A stretch of 64,000 nt of DNA from Brevibacillus porteri (lineage in GTDB: Bacteria > Bacillota > Bacilli > Brevibacillales > Brevibacillaceae): assembly GCF_003013475.1 (NCBI RefSeq), contig NZ_PXZO01000001.1:310001-374000 (forward strand). The letters run 5' to 3'. Shown here one piece after another: positions 33,311 to 42,670 of this stretch. Below the pieces are notes generated by a model. It saw only the letters and a list, made by a program, of their open reading frames with translations, was not told the DNA's origin and did no database searches. The position numbers were made by a program, and so were the translations under genes. Within the stretch, counting starts at the first letter, position 1; the number at the start of each line of letters is the position of its first letter.

Positions 33311-35224
33311 GTGGCACAAATTCATGTTACTTTCCCAGATGGAGCCGTTCGTCAATACGACGCTGGGATTACTATCGAAGACATCGCAGGCTCCATTAGC
33401 TCTAGTCTGAAGAAAAAGGCAGTAGCTGGTAAAAAAGACGGCAAGGTTGTCGATTTGTACACAGAACTCACAGATGACGCAGCGATTGAAATCGTTACCC
33501 TCGATTCTGCTGACGGGTTGGAAGTATACCGCCACAGTACAGCTCACTTGCTCGCTCAAGCGGTAAAACGCATTTACGGCGCTGAAGTGAAATTCGGAAT
33601 CGGTCCTGTAATCGAAGATGGCTTTTACTACGACATGGATATTCCGGTTTCCCTTTCCCCAGAGGATTTGGGCAAAATCGAAGCGGAAATGGAAAAAATC
33701 GTGAAGGAAGACCTGCCGATTCGCCGCAAAGTCGTAAGCCGCGAAGAAGCAACTACGATTTTCCAAGAACTGAACGATCACCTGAAGCTGGAGCTGATTC
33801 GCGACCTGCCAGAGGATGCGATTATCACGCTGTATGAGCAAGGCGAATTTTTCGACCTCTGTCGTGGTCCGCACTTGCCGTCCACTGGCTTCATCAAAGC
33901 ATTCAAGCTGATGAGCGTAGCAGGTGCATACTGGCGCGGTAAAGCAGAAAACCAAGTTCTGCAACGCGTATACGGTACAGCTTGGCCGAAAAAAGCAGAC
34001 ATGGATGAATATCTGCACTTCATCGAAGAAGCGAAAAAGCGCGATCACCGCAAATTGGGTAAAGAACTGGGACTGTTCATGTTCTCCGAGGAAGCACCAG
34101 GCATGCCGTTCTACCTGCCAAAAGGCTTCACTGTTCGCAACGAGCTGGAGCAATTCTCCCGCCGTCTGCAACAATTGGCACAATACACAGAAGTTCGCTC
34201 TCCGTTCCTCATGAACGAGCGTCTCTGGAAAGAATCTGGTCACTGGGATCACTACAAAGAGAACATGTACTTCTCTGAAGTAGACAACGCGACTTACGCC
34301 TTGAAGCCAATGAACTGCCCAGGTCACATGCTGATCTATAAAAACGAGATGCATTCCTACCGCGACCTGCCGATCCGTTACTCCGAGTTCGGGCAAGTTC
34401 ACCGCCATGAGTACTCCGGTGCATTGAACGGAATGCTGCGGGTACGCACCTTCTGCCAGGATGACGCGCACGTATTTGTCCGTCCTGATCAGATCGCGAG
34501 CGAAATCAAAGGCATGATCACTTTGATTGACAGCATCTACAAGGTATTTGGCTTCGAATACAGTGTGGCTCTGTCCACTCGTCCGGAAGATTCCATGGGC
34601 TCTGATGAGCTGTGGGAAGCAGCAGAAAGCTCTCTGAAAACAGTGTTGGATGAGCTCGGTATGGCATATGAAATCAAAGACGGAGACGGTGCGTTCTACG
34701 GACCGAAGATCGATTTCCAAATTACCGACGCGCTGAAACGTCGTCACCAATGCGGAACGATCCAGTTGGACTTCCAAATGCCTGAGAAATTCGACCTGAC
34801 TTATGTTGGTCAAGACAACGAGAAGCATCGTCCAGTTGTCTTGCACCGTGCGATGTACGGCTCCATGGAGCGCTTCATTGGTATCCTGATCGAGCACTAC
34901 GCAGGCGCATTCCCGATTTGGCTGACTCCCATTCAAGCACGCATCATGAACATCAGCGAAGTGCACATGCCATACGCGGAACAAGTAAGAGAAAAGCTGC
35001 AACAAGCTGGCATTCGCGTAGAGCTGGATGGCCGCAATGAGAAAATCGGCTACAAAATCCGTGAAGCACAAGTTGAAAAAATCCCGTACATGCTGGTCAT
35101 CGGTGAAAAAGAGGTGGCTGACGGTACATTGTCCGTCCGCAAACGCGGAGTGGGCGATGAAGGCGCGATGACAGTGGATGCGTTTGTAGAGAAAATCCGC
35201 GCTGAAATCAATGAAATGAAGTAA
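33311..35224 (+). CDS. thrS: Threonine-tRNA ligase
   Basis: This 637-residue class II synthetase has an N-terminal TGS domain (about 1-62), an editing domain with the HSTAHLLAQA zinc-type motif near 73, and the catalytic core with motif 2 (FGQVHRHEYSGALNGMLRVR), GHWDHY and MNCPGHM. It ends in a C-terminal anticodon-binding domain starting near 535. It charges tRNA-Thr. The start is GTG 33311 behind AGGAAGG; the frame upstream runs through the leader terminator and cannot be coding. It is controlled by the T-box leader. Confidence 0.97.
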   Translation: MAQIHVTFPDGAVRQYDAGITIEDIAGSISSSLKKKAVAGKKDGKVVDLYTELTDDAAIEIVTLDSADGLEVYRHSTAHLLAQAVKRIYGAEVKFGIGPVIEDGFYYDMDIPVSLSPEDLGKIEAEMEKIVKEDLPIRRKVVSREEATTIFQELNDHLKLELIRDLPEDAIITLYEQGEFFDLCRGPHLPSTGFIKAFKLMSVAGAYWRGKAENQVLQRVYGTAWPKKADMDEYLHFIEEAKKRDHRKLGKELGLFMFSEEAPGMPFYLPKGFTVRNELEQFSRRLQQLAQYTEVRSPFLMNERLWKESGHWDHYKENMYFSEVDNATYALKPMNCPGHMLIYKNEMHSYRDLPIRYSEFGQVHRHEYSGALNGMLRVRTFCQDDAHVFVRPDQIASEIKGMITLIDSIYKVFGFEYSVALSTRPEDSMGSDELWEAAESSLKTVLDELGMAYEIKDGDGAFYGPKIDFQITDALKRRHQCGTIQLDFQMPEKFDLTYVGQDNEKHRPVVLHRAMYGSMERFIGILIEHYAGAFPIWLTPIQARIMNISEVHMPYAEQVREKLQQAGIRVELDGRNEKIGYKIREAQVEKIPYMLVIGEKEVADGTLSVRKRGVGDEGAMTVDAFVEKIRAEINEMK

Positions 35225-35240
35225 AAGCGTATAGAAGTAG

Positions 35241-35271
35241 AGCCGCCCAGAAGTTTCGGGCGGCTTTTTTC
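35241..35271 (+). terminator. Terminator of thrS
   Basis: AGCCGCCC pairs with GGGCGGCT, followed by T6. Confidence 0.88.
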
Positions 35272-35358
35272 ATTATACGTTTACTTGGAAAAAAGAACGG
35301 GAAAAGGATGTAGGGTAATTATAGATATGGACATCAAGAAGAACTGCGGGGGATACGT

Positions 35359-37413
35359 ATGCGGATAAGCATCAAGCAAAGACTGATAGCAGCATTTCTT
35401 GCCATTATTTTAATCCCGATTGGAGTGATTAGCTCATTTGTCTATGTCAAAATGGAGGAGCGAATCCAGACTTATTTTATTGAATCCACGACAAAAGAAG
35501 TGGCTCAAGTAGACAATGCGATTAACTTGCATTTCGACTCGATTCGTGAAAACGTAAACCTGATAGCAGGCAGTCCCTTATTAAAAAGTGCAGATAACAC
35601 TATTACGACGTATATGGACAAACCAACCAAAACCAAGCATACGCCACTGCAAAATGGCGGAGTAGAGGCGGCCATTTTTCAAGATTTCCTGCGATTTGTC
35701 GATTCTCATCCGAATACTGCATTTATTTATTTAGCGACTAAATACGGAGGATACATACAGTGGCCGACAGATGATGTCATTCCGAATTACGATCCGCGTA
35801 CAAGGGATTGGTACAAAAACCCAATGGGGAATCCCGGAAAAGTGATCACGACAGATCCGTATCTCTATTTGGGCGATAACAGTATCGTGATCAGTAACGT
35901 GACGATGCTTGTGGATGACAAGGGTGAACCACTGGGCGTTGTTGGACTGGATGTGAATTTAAAAGGGCTAACCGACATTTTGAAAGACATTAAGATCGGC
36001 AAAACGGGTTATCTCATGCTGGTTGGCAAAGACGGAACGATTTTGGCTAATCCCAAGAACCCCGAGCTCAATTCGAAGAACCTGAAAGATACGCAAATTC
36101 CTGAATTGGCTGCTATCGCAGAGAATACCGCAAGCAGCTTTGCGGTCACGATGAACGATACCGAGTATTTGGCTAACGTCTTTACTTCAGACAAAACTGG
36201 CTGGAAATATATTTCGTTTATTGAAAAAGCTGAGCTCTCTGCTGAAGCCAATCAAATCGGTTTCATCATCGGGGCATTGAGCCTTCTGTTTGCCTTATTA
36301 GCGGTTATCGCTTCCGTTCTTTTCTCGCACAAATTCACCAAGCCATTGCTTGCTATCGTTGACCAGATTGCGCAGATCGGACGTGGTGACTTTACCGGTG
36401 AATTGCCCAAAAACCTTTTGGAAAGAAAAGACGAAATCGGCATGCTTGGTCAGAGCATTCAGGTGATGCAAGTATCCATCCAAGGACTCATTCGGGAAGT
36501 CCAAAAAGCGGTTAACACCCTCTCTACTTCGTCAGACAACATATCGGTTCGCTTGGAAGACAATGTAGACACTACGAACAAGATTTCTACCACGATACAG
36601 GAAGTAGCGAGCGGGGCGCAAAATCAGCTCAGAGGTGCGGAAGAATCCGCAAGAGCGATGGAAGAAATGTCGATCGGCATCCAACGCGTGGCGGAAACAA
36701 CCTCCATCATCTCAGAATCATCTACATGTACGGCGGATGAAGCGCAGCTAGGAAACCAGTCCATCCAAAAAGCTATCCAGCAAATGGACTCCATCCGTGG
36801 CTCTGTGGAACATTCCGTATCCGTCGTCAAGCAATTGGGTGAGCGATCCAAAGAAATTGTGCAAATCATTGACGTGATTACAGGAATTGCTTCCCAAACG
36901 AATCTGCTTGCTCTCAATGCAGCCATCGAAGCTGCCCGTGCGGGAGAGCATGGACGAGGTTTTGCTGTCGTAGCAGATGAAGTGAGAAAACTCGCTGAAC
37001 AATCTGATGAGTCTGCTCGGCAAATCGCCAACCTCATTCAGGAGATCCAAACAGATACGACCATGGCGGTCAACTCGATGGATTCTGTCAATCAAGATGT
37101 TCAGGATGGATTGTCTACTGTACTGGAGTCAGGGGAAGCCTTCCAACGCATCTTACAAGAAATTCGACAGATAACGGATCAAATTCAGGAGGTATCTGCT
37201 GTCTCTGAGCAAATGTCTGCCGGATCGGAACAAGTAGCAGCATCTGTGGACGAAACTGCCCAAATTGCAAGGATTTCAGCCCACAATGCTGAAAATCTGG
37301 CTGCTTCCTCCAATGGTCAATTGGCCACTATGGAAGAGTTTTCCGTTTCATTTGAATCCTTGAATCAGATGGCTCGTGAACTGGAAAGAATGATCAGTAA
37401 GTTTAAAATATAA
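35359..37413 (+). CDS. Methyl-accepting chemotaxis protein (dCache sensor)
   Basis: This 684-residue transducer has TM1 at about 10-30 ([18 protein letters not shown]) and an extracellular dCache-like sensor from about 35 to 295. The sensor contains RTRDWYKNP and [11 protein letters not shown], typical of such sensors. TM2 lies at about 298-320. A HAMP domain follows ([19 protein letters not shown]), then a long coiled-coil signalling domain. The hairpin tip ([20 protein letters not shown]) that contacts CheA and CheW is near 505-525. The dCache type often senses amino acids or organic acids; the ligand here is unknown. ATG 35359 follows GGGGGATACG. It is a single gene with a terminator. Confidence 0.92.
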   Translation: MRISIKQRLIAAFLAIILIPIGVISSFVYVKMEERIQTYFIESTTKEVAQVDNAINLHFDSIRENVNLIAGSPLLKSADNTITTYMDKPTKTKHTPLQNGGVEAAIFQDFLRFVDSHPNTAFIYLATKYGGYIQWPTDDVIPNYDPRTRDWYKNPMGNPGKVITTDPYLYLGDNSIVISNVTMLVDDKGEPLGVVGLDVNLKGLTDILKDIKIGKTGYLMLVGKDGTILANPKNPELNSKNLKDTQIPELAAIAENTASSFAVTMNDTEYLANVFTSDKTGWKYISFIEKAELSAEANQIGFIIGALSLLFALLAVIASVLFSHKFTKPLLAIVDQIAQIGRGDFTGELPKNLLERKDEIGMLGQSIQVMQVSIQGLIREVQKAVNTLSTSSDNISVRLEDNVDTTNKISTTIQEVASGAQNQLRGAEESARAMEEMSIGIQRVAETTSIISESSTCTADEAQLGNQSIQKAIQQMDSIRGSVEHSVSVVKQLGERSKEIVQIIDVITGIASQTNLLALNAAIEAARAGEHGRGFAVVADEVRKLAEQSDESARQIANLIQEIQTDTTMAVNSMDSVNQDVQDGLSTVLESGEAFQRILQEIRQITDQIQEVSAVSEQMSAGSEQVAASVDETAQIARISAHNAENLAASSNGQLATMEEFSVSFESLNQMARELERMISKFKI

Positions 37414-37428
37414 GAATGCATAACGGAA

Positions 37429-37468
37429 AGAGTACGAATGTCGGGAGGTATTCGTACTCTTTTTTTGC
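37429..37468 (+). terminator. Terminator of the chemoreceptor gene
   Basis: AGAGTACGAAT pairs with ATTCGTACTCT, followed by T7. Confidence 0.88.
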
Positions 37469-37507
37469 AAAAGTAGCCCCATTTATGGCACAATGTGCTG
37501 TTTGCGT

Positions 37508-37536
37508 TTGAAAATTTGGCTATTTCGATTTATGAT
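37508..37536 (+). promoter_or_regulatory. Vegetative promoter of moaA
   Basis: TTGAAA, a 17-bp spacer and TATGAT. The start would be near 37543, giving a leader of about 80 nt. Confidence 0.6.
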
Positions 37537-37625
37537 AATAGACTGGTACTAAGTCGAAATGCGATATGATAGTAATGATGAAGGGGAAAAGTCGTCCTAT
37601 ATAGATAAAAGGAGAGTGAACATCT

Positions 37626-38645
37626 ATGCCAGAAAAAGTGCTTGATTTACGGAACCGTCCTCTCCGAGATTTACGAATATCTGTCACCGATAAATGTAAT
37701 TTTCGTTGTCGTTATTGCATGCCTGCCGAAATTTTTGGACCGGATTTTGAGTTTTTGCCGCAAAGCAAGTTGCTGACCTTTGAGGAAATTACCCGTTTGA
37801 CCCAGATCTTTACTTCACTTGGGGTTGGGAAAATCCGCATTACCGGCGGAGAGCCATTAATGCGCAGAAATCTGCCTGAGTTGATTCGAATGATACGTGA
37901 AGTAGAAGGCGTTCAAGATATTGCGATGACGACAAACGGTTCTCTCTTGTCCCGCCATGCGCAAGCACTAAAAGAAGCAGGTCTGGATCGGGTCACGGTC
38001 AGCCTGGACAGCTTGGATAATGAGCGCTTTGGGGTGTTGAACGGAAGAGGCTATCAGGTAGATGCCGTGCTGGAAGGGATTCGCGTAGCGGCAGATGCCG
38101 GGCTTTCGATTAAGATCAACATGGTGGTACAACGCGGAGTCAATGATCAAGATATTTTGCCGATGGCACGATACTTCCGTGAGCAAGGGCACACCCTTCG
38201 ATTTATTGAATTCATGGATGTGGGAAACAGTAATGGCTGGCGGCTGGATCAAGTCGTTCCTTCCCGTGAAATTGTGCGCATGATCCATACAGAGATGCCG
38301 TTGGTAGCGACTGAAGCGAACTACTATGGAGAGGTGGCTTCTCGCTATCGCTATGAGGGATCGGACCAGGAGATCGGGTTGATCTCATCGGTGACCCAAG
38401 CTTTTTGCTCCACTTGTACGCGAGCTCGCTTGTCGGCAGAAGGGAAATTGTACAACTGTCTCTTTGCTTCATCTGGAGATGATTTGCGCGAACCAGTCCG
38501 CGATGGACGCACGGATGAAGAGATTCGCGAGCTGATACGTGCAATCTGGGAGCGGCGTGACGTGCGCTACTCGGAGGAACGACTAAGTGAAACGCCTGGT
38601 CTCGCCCAGCGTGAAAAGGTCGAAATGTCCCATATCGGTGGATAA
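37626..38645 (+). CDS. moaA: GTP 3',8-cyclase MoaA
   Basis: This 339-residue radical SAM enzyme carries out the first step of molybdenum cofactor synthesis. The N-terminal cluster motif is CNFRCRYC (about 24-31). The second cluster's cysteines are seen in [11 protein letters not shown] and YNCLFA near the C-terminus. The protein ends in a Gly-Gly pair, which is needed in this family. ATG 37626 follows AAAGGAGAG. No other moa or moe gene is adjacent; moaB lies 16 kb downstream. Confidence 0.95.
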   Translation: MPEKVLDLRNRPLRDLRISVTDKCNFRCRYCMPAEIFGPDFEFLPQSKLLTFEEITRLTQIFTSLGVGKIRITGGEPLMRRNLPELIRMIREVEGVQDIAMTTNGSLLSRHAQALKEAGLDRVTVSLDSLDNERFGVLNGRGYQVDAVLEGIRVAADAGLSIKINMVVQRGVNDQDILPMARYFREQGHTLRFIEFMDVGNSNGWRLDQVVPSREIVRMIHTEMPLVATEANYYGEVASRYRYEGSDQEIGLISSVTQAFCSTCTRARLSAEGKLYNCLFASSGDDLREPVRDGRTDEEIRELIRAIWERRDVRYSEERLSETPGLAQREKVEMSHIGG

Positions 38646-38658
38646 TTAGGTATGAGCC

Positions 38659-38687
38659 TTGACAAAACCCAAGCTACCTTGTAATAT
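38659..38687 (+). promoter_or_regulatory. Promoter of infC-rpmI-rplT
   Basis: TTGACA, a 17-bp spacer and TAATAT. The expected start is near 38694. Confidence 0.65.
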
Positions 38688-38693
38688 AAATTG

Positions 38694-38862
38694 CGTGTAT
38701 AAACACTTCATACTTCGAGAACAAGCAGAGGCGCACAGCTTCTCACCTGGGTCGACGTCGTATACGACTGTTGACAGGTAACTCTTACGCAAAGATCCTC
38801 GGATCTGATGAAATTGCTTAGGTGAGATATGTGCGGGCGCAGATTGCGTTCGCACATTTTTG
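38694..38862 (+). promoter_or_regulatory. L20-type leader of infC operon with terminator
   Basis: The 200-nt leader ahead of infC ends in a terminator hairpin (TGTGCG/CGCACA with inner GCGCA/TGCG, then T5; 38829-38862). In bacilli this leader contains an rRNA-like fold bound by ribosomal protein L20, which causes early termination. I identify it by position and terminator, not by a full fold. Confidence 0.7.
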
Positions 38863-38893
38863 TTCCTTCTCGAAATTGACGGGGGTGGCAAGT

Positions 38894-39412
38894 ATTAGCA
38901 AGGATCAAATGTTAATTAACGAAGCGATCCGTGCCCGTGAAGTCCGTTTAATCGGTGCTGACGGGAGCCAATTGGGAGTCGTACCCTTTAGGGAAGCATT
39001 GCGCATTGCCCAGGAAGCTGAATTGGATCTGGTAAACGTTGCTCCTACAGCCAAGCCGCCTGTATGCCGTATCATGGACTATGGAAAGTTCAAATACGAG
39101 CAGGCGAAAAAGGAAAAAGAAGCGCGTAAAAACCAGAAGATCATCGAGCTGAAAGAAGTGCGTTTTTCTTCTAACATCGAGGAACACGATTTTCAAACAA
39201 AGCTTCGCAACGTCCGCAAGTTCTTGGAGGATCAACACAAGGTGAAGTGTACGATCCGTTTCCGTGGACGTGAAATCACCCACTCCGAAATTGGACTAGG
39301 CGTTATGGAACGTGTTGCTGCACAGTGTGAAGATCTCGCTACGCCTGAGCGCAAGCCGAAGATCGAGGGCCGCAGCATGATCATGATTCTGGCTCCGAAA
39401 GCGGAAAAGTAA
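38894..39412 (+). CDS. infC: Translation initiation factor IF-3, ATT start
   Basis: This 172-residue protein has the N-terminal domain with [13 protein letters not shown], the [13 protein letters not shown] signature and a C-terminal domain ending with APKAEK. The best start is the rare ATT at 38894, giving (M)SKDQMLINE, because GGGGGTGG lies six bases upstream and family members begin at this residue. The next ATG, at 38909, would cut conserved residues. An ATT start on infC lets IF-3 limit its own synthesis in other bacteria. It is the first gene of infC-rpmI-rplT. Confidence 0.93.
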   Translation: MSKDQMLINEAIRAREVRLIGADGSQLGVVPFREALRIAQEAELDLVNVAPTAKPPVCRIMDYGKFKYEQAKKEKEARKNQKIIELKEVRFSSNIEEHDFQTKLRNVRKFLEDQHKVKCTIRFRGREITHSEIGLGVMERVAAQCEDLATPERKPKIEGRSMIMILAPKAEK

Positions 39413-39442
39413 GATAGTAGTTTAGACAGGAGGATTTTTCAG

Positions 39443-39640
39443 ATGCCTAAAATGAAAACCAACAAGGCTGCTGCGAAACGTTTCAAAAAGACTGGAAGCG
39501 GCCAATTGAAGCGCGACCGCGCATTTGGTAGCCACTTGTTCGCTAACAAAACGACAAAAGCAAAACGCCACCTGCGTAAAGCTGCACTCGTTTCCAAAGG
39601 CGATCAAAAACGCATTGAGCAAATGCTCACTTACATGTAA
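39443..39640 (+). CDS. rpmI: Ribosomal protein L35
   Basis: This 65-residue, highly basic protein contains [17 protein letters not shown] and the [17 protein letters not shown] block, diagnostic of bL35. It lies 30 bp after infC, with AGGAGG before its ATG, and is co-transcribed with infC and rplT. Confidence 0.97.
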   Translation: MPKMKTNKAAAKRFKKTGSGQLKRDRAFGSHLFANKTTKAKRHLRKAALVSKGDQKRIEQMLTYM

Positions 39641-39666
39641 GTTATTTTTTATTTCACACCATTACG

Positions 39667-39709
39667 CAGCATGAGCTCCCTAAGCGCCTAGCAGTAGGCC
39701 GCCATGCTG
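39667..39709 (+). other. Hairpin between rpmI and rplT
   Basis: CAGCATG pairs with CATGCTG around a 29-nt loop in the 91-nt gap. It may be an internal control or stability element. Confidence 0.4.
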
Positions 39710-39731
39710 GAAAGACCAGGAGGAGTTTAGT

Positions 39732-40091
39732 ATGCCAAGAGTAAAAGGTGGCATTGTTACACGCCGTCGTCATAAGAAAATCCTGAAGCTGGCGAAAGGA
39801 TACTTCGGTTCCAAACATCGCCTGTTTAAATCCGCTAATGCGCAGGTAATGAAATCCCTGCTGTATGCATACCGTGACCGTCGTCAAAAGAAACGTGATT
39901 TCCGCAAACTGTGGATCACTCGTATCAACGCGCAAGCTCGCATGAACGGTCTGTCCTACAGCCGTTTGATGCACGGCCTGAAAGTTGCTGGCATCGAAGT
40001 TAACCGCAAAATGCTGGCTGACTTGGCTGTTAACGACAAAGCTGCGTTCAACGAACTGGCAACAGTTGCAAAAAGCAAACTGAACGCTTAA
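39732..40091 (+). CDS. rplT: Ribosomal protein L20
   Basis: This 119-residue basic protein starts [16 protein letters not shown] and has the [14 protein letters not shown] and [13 protein letters not shown] blocks of bL20. Besides its role in 50S assembly, L20 binds the infC leader and limits expression of its own operon in bacilli. AGGAGGAG precedes its ATG. A terminator follows. Confidence 0.98.
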   Translation: MPRVKGGIVTRRRHKKILKLAKGYFGSKHRLFKSANAQVMKSLLYAYRDRRQKKRDFRKLWITRINAQARMNGLSYSRLMHGLKVAGIEVNRKMLADLAVNDKAAFNELATVAKSKLNA

Positions 40092-40104
40092 TTTTTGAAT
40101 AGAA

Positions 40105-40142
40105 GAGCCGATCTTTCCGATTGAGGGAAGGGCGGCTTTTTT
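40105..40142 (+). terminator. Terminator of the infC operon
   Basis: AGCCG pairs with CGGCT, with an inner CTTTCC/GGGAAG stem, then T6. Confidence 0.8.
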
Positions 40143-40198
40143 GTTGTGGTCTAGATGGTAGAAATCAGAACGTAGATAGGGAAATTTGAGTCAAAGAA

Positions 40199-40230
40199 AA
40201 AACAACCGAAAACACATTCGGTTGTTTTTT
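40199..40230. terminator. Bidirectional terminator after the LuxR-type gene
   Basis: AACAACCGAA pairs with TTCGGTTGTT, with A-rich sequence on the left and T7 on the right. Confidence 0.8.
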
Positions 40231-40241
40231 TCTACTTTTAT

Positions 40242-40928
40242 TCAACAAATGATTCGCTGTCGAATGGCGTCCGCCACACCTTGTGCGCGATTTTGCACAC
40301 CGAGCTTTTTTAAGGCGGACTTGATGTAATCCTGTACGGTAAACTCACTAATTCCCATCCAGTCCGCCATCTCCTTAACGCTTTCGCCCCATGAAATCCG
40401 CTGCATGACTTCGACTTCTCGGCGTGAGAGCTTGACGGTTTTAGGGCGAAGGGAGTCGGTTGCCAATACTTTGCCCAGCATCAGGCAGTATGCGCTCAAA
40501 GATTGTACCAATTGTTGGTTGATGCCAGAACAGCCATCCTGATGCCAGGAAATACCGGCGTAGCCGAGTACGTTAGGCCCGTAGCTGATGGGGAGAATGA
40601 GCGCATAAGGGGCGCCGTACACTAAATTGGGCGGGAATTGACGGATCGCCTCAGAATCAAGCAGTACGGCTCTCTGTTCACGGATCGCATGCTGGATAAG
40701 AGGCATGTTGCGCATGTCCACCCGTATATCGCGGATGGAGCATAACTCTTGGTCAAGAATCGACCATAGTCCCTCACCCATTTGACTGAGCGTCGAGTAA
40801 TTGCACAGAATGGCTCCCATGAAAGGAAAGAGATCCACGAAGCCACGTACAGCAAGCACCAGTTTCTCCTCGTAATATGCCGTTTCTTCGATTCGATCGA
40901 TGTACATGTTCAGCTCTGGACTGACCAT
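40242..40928 (-). CDS. LuxR-type regulator with GAF-like sensor
   Basis: This 228-residue protein has an N-terminal GAF-like region (about 15-150, with ALILPISYGPNVLGYAGI). A C-terminal LuxR helix-turn-helix follows (LSRREVEVMQRISWGESVKEMA..., about 165-225). The layout suits a small-molecule or redox-responsive regulator. Start 40928 follows GGAGGTGGC. It is divergent from the R2lox-type gene at 41148 with about 220 bp between them, which makes that gene a possible target. Confidence 0.8.
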   Translation of the reverse strand: MVSPELNMYIDRIEETAYYEEKLVLAVRGFVDLFPFMGAILCNYSTLSQMGEGLWSILDQELCSIRDIRVDMRNMPLIQHAIREQRAVLLDSEAIRQFPPNLVYGAPYALILPISYGPNVLGYAGISWHQDGCSGINQQLVQSLSAYCLMLGKVLATDSLRPKTVKLSRREVEVMQRISWGESVKEMADWMGISEFTVQDYIKSALKKLGVQNRAQGVADAIRQRIIC

Positions 40929-41147
40929 GGAGTGATTGCCACCTCCATTTGAGTGATGAACACCCCCTGATTTTTGGGGATATGAACGACCGTTCAGCCT
41001 GACCTATAATCAACCTATAGCGCCTTCATTTTATCAAACGGCTGATCTGAGCGTAAAGAATGGAGTTGGTATAAATTAACAATTTCATGACTTCTTTTAT
41101 TCATTCGAAATAGAAGGCGTATGAGAAAAAAGAAAGGTTGGATGGGG

Positions 41148-42035
41148 ATGAGGAATGGTTTTGTTTCGACCAGCCAAAAAGGATTGAATCAGGAGCTGCT
41201 ACCGTACCAATTGTATCAAAAAGCGAAGAGATACGGCATTTGGAACCCGCAGGACATTGATTTTACGCAAGACCGCGAAGATTACGCGAATATGAATCTG
41301 GAGCAGAAGGAAGAAACTTTGGGACGGATTGCTGGTTTTCTGGGTGGGGAAGAGGCAGTCACCCTTGACCTTTTGCCTTTGATCATGGTTATTGCCGAGG
41401 AAGGGCGATTGGAGGAAGAAATGTATTTGACGACCTTCCTCTTTGAAGAGGCCAAGCACACAGAGTTTTTCAGGTTGGTTCTCGACAACATCGGCGAGTC
41501 AGGAGACTTGCATCATTTTCACGATGATGTGTACAAGCGAATTTTCCATGGGATCTTGCCAAATGCCCTCAATCGTCTGCTGACAGATAAATCCCCGGAA
41601 GCCATCGCAGAGGCTTCTACTGTCTACAACATGTTTGTGGAAGGCGTGCTCGCAGAGACAGGCTACTATGCGTTTTACGAAGCACTCAGCAAAACGGGGC
41701 TCATGCCGGGTTTAATGCAAGGAATTGGGTATTTGAAGACAGACGAATCGCGGCACATTAGCTACGGAACATTTCTGCTGCAGCGATTGATCTGTGAGCA
41801 TCCCCATATTTACGATGTCATTGCCAAAAAGATGGATGAGCTGGCTCCAATGGCAAGTCATCTGTACGACTGGATGGATAACTCACAAGGGGTGAGTGCA
41901 TTCGGAGTGAAGGTCGCTGATTTGCAGCAGTTTGCGAAAAAGCAATTGAGTGTGCGCATGGAGGTACTTGCCCGAGCAAAAGGGCAGACGATGGAAGAAC
42001 TGTATAAGCATACAAGAACAATGATCGATGTGTAA
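41148..42035 (+). CDS. R2-like ligand-binding oxidase (R2lox)
   Basis: This 295-residue protein with a ferritin-like fold has all six metal ligands of R2lox: E68, E101 and H104 (EEAKH), E165, E200 and H203 (DESRH). The V71 and Y160 pair that forms the ether cross-link in the Geobacillus protein is also present (EEAV and YNMFVE). It is therefore an R2lox rather than a nucleotide reductase subunit. These proteins hold an Mn/Fe site and bind a fatty acid; the cellular reaction is unknown. ATG 41148 follows AAAGG at 10 bases; ATG 41142 is an alternative. A terminator follows. Confidence 0.9.
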   Translation: MRNGFVSTSQKGLNQELLPYQLYQKAKRYGIWNPQDIDFTQDREDYANMNLEQKEETLGRIAGFLGGEEAVTLDLLPLIMVIAEEGRLEEEMYLTTFLFEEAKHTEFFRLVLDNIGESGDLHHFHDDVYKRIFHGILPNALNRLLTDKSPEAIAEASTVYNMFVEGVLAETGYYAFYEALSKTGLMPGLMQGIGYLKTDESRHISYGTFLLQRLICEHPHIYDVIAKKMDELAPMASHLYDWMDNSQGVSAFGVKVADLQQFAKKQLSVRMEVLARAKGQTMEELYKHTRTMIDV

Positions 42036-42065
42036 GAAAAAAGCGATCGAAAGTATTCGACCGTG

Positions 42066-42092
42066 AAAGCATCCACAACGGGTGCTTTTTTT
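42066..42092 (+). terminator. Terminator of the R2lox gene
   Basis: AAAGCATCC pairs with GGTGCTTT (one G-U pair), followed by a T7 run. Confidence 0.75.
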
Positions 42093-42097
42093 CATGC

Positions 42098-42208
42098 CTA
42101 TAGATCCACTTTGACTTGGATTGGGGCATCGATAAATGGTTGACCAACAACTTCGAAAGTGGTTGTCTGTATTGACGGCTGGTTCTGGGGCTGCTCGGAC
42201 TCGGCTTA
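42098..42208 (-). pseudogene. Possible gene remnant
   Basis: On the minus strand a frame reads through a Gln/Pro/Ser-rich stretch, an in-frame TAA at 42206-42208, and then a protein-like end (TTTFEVVGQPFIDAPIQVKV, stop at 42098). There is no start or ribosome site. Upstream it runs into the duplicated unit that carries the small exported peptide gene. It could be the tail of a decayed gene or chance. The 338-bp gap 42036-42373 otherwise holds only the R2lox terminator and the peptide gene's upstream region. Confidence 0.25.
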
Positions 42209-42273
42209 TTCGTTTTGAGGCGAGTCGTTGCTTACAGAACTGGGCCCTGGTCCTAAAGCAGAATCCGCCCGAG

Positions 42274-42610
42274 GTCTGAGCAAAAAACAACCTCCCGTCC
42301 GTGTTATACAGCTTGGCTGATCCCTTAAAATAAGGCCATAAGAGGAAAACATTGGATAGGGAGAGAGATCAAAATGAGAAAACAAAAGTGGATGATGATG
42401 GGAATTACAGCAGTTGTTTGTTCAGCGATGTTCGTGCCAGGGGCGTTTGCCAAAGACAAAGATGACTCATATTCCGTGACGTCTTCTATCTTCGCGCCTG
42501 GTCCGTACTCGGCTCCAGTAGTTCAGAAAACAGATGCGGTGACAGGCACGCAAACAGCAGGAAGTGCGTTTACTTTCGCTCCAATTGTAAACGAAAAAGA
42601 AGAAAACTAA
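42274..42610 (+). repeat. Tandem duplication unit 1
   Basis: This unit pairs with 42671-43014. It starts with GTCTGAG, an A-run and a shared CGTCCGTGT, and it continues through the peptide gene. The ATG lies 100 bp from the unit start here and 101 bp in unit 2. A -10-like TAAAAT (here) or TACAAT (unit 2) lies 52 bp from each unit start. Confidence 0.7.
42374..42610 (+). CDS. Small exported peptide 1 of unknown family
   Basis: This 78-residue precursor has a clear signal peptide (basic MRKQKW, a hydrophobic core, and AFA as the likely cleavage site near residue 26). The predicted mature part is about 52 residues, starts KDKDDSYSV and ends in FAPIVNEKEEN. It has no cysteine, no repeats and no membrane anchor. 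GGGAGAGAG lies 7 bases before the ATG. Its neighbour at 42772 is a tandem duplicate. I do not recognise the family. Confidence 0.75.
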   Translation: MRKQKWMMMGITAVVCSAMFVPGAFAKDKDDSYSVTSSIFAPGPYSAPVVQKTDAVTGTQTAGSAFTFAPIVNEKEEN

Positions 42611-42617
42611 TGGGCTT

Positions 42618-42644
42618 CAAGCATCCGTACAGGATGCTTTTTAT
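42618..42644 (+). terminator. Terminator after small peptide 1
   Basis: AAGCATCC pairs with GGATGCTT, followed by a short T-rich tract. Confidence 0.7.
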
Positions 42645-42670
42645 TTGGAAAAAGTGAATGTAATCCTCAA

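Noticed and set aside
33098..35071. A 657-codon open frame on the minus strand across thrS
   Set aside because: It is the antisense shadow of thrS, rich in His, Phe, Cys and Gln, with no family motif and no ribosome site.
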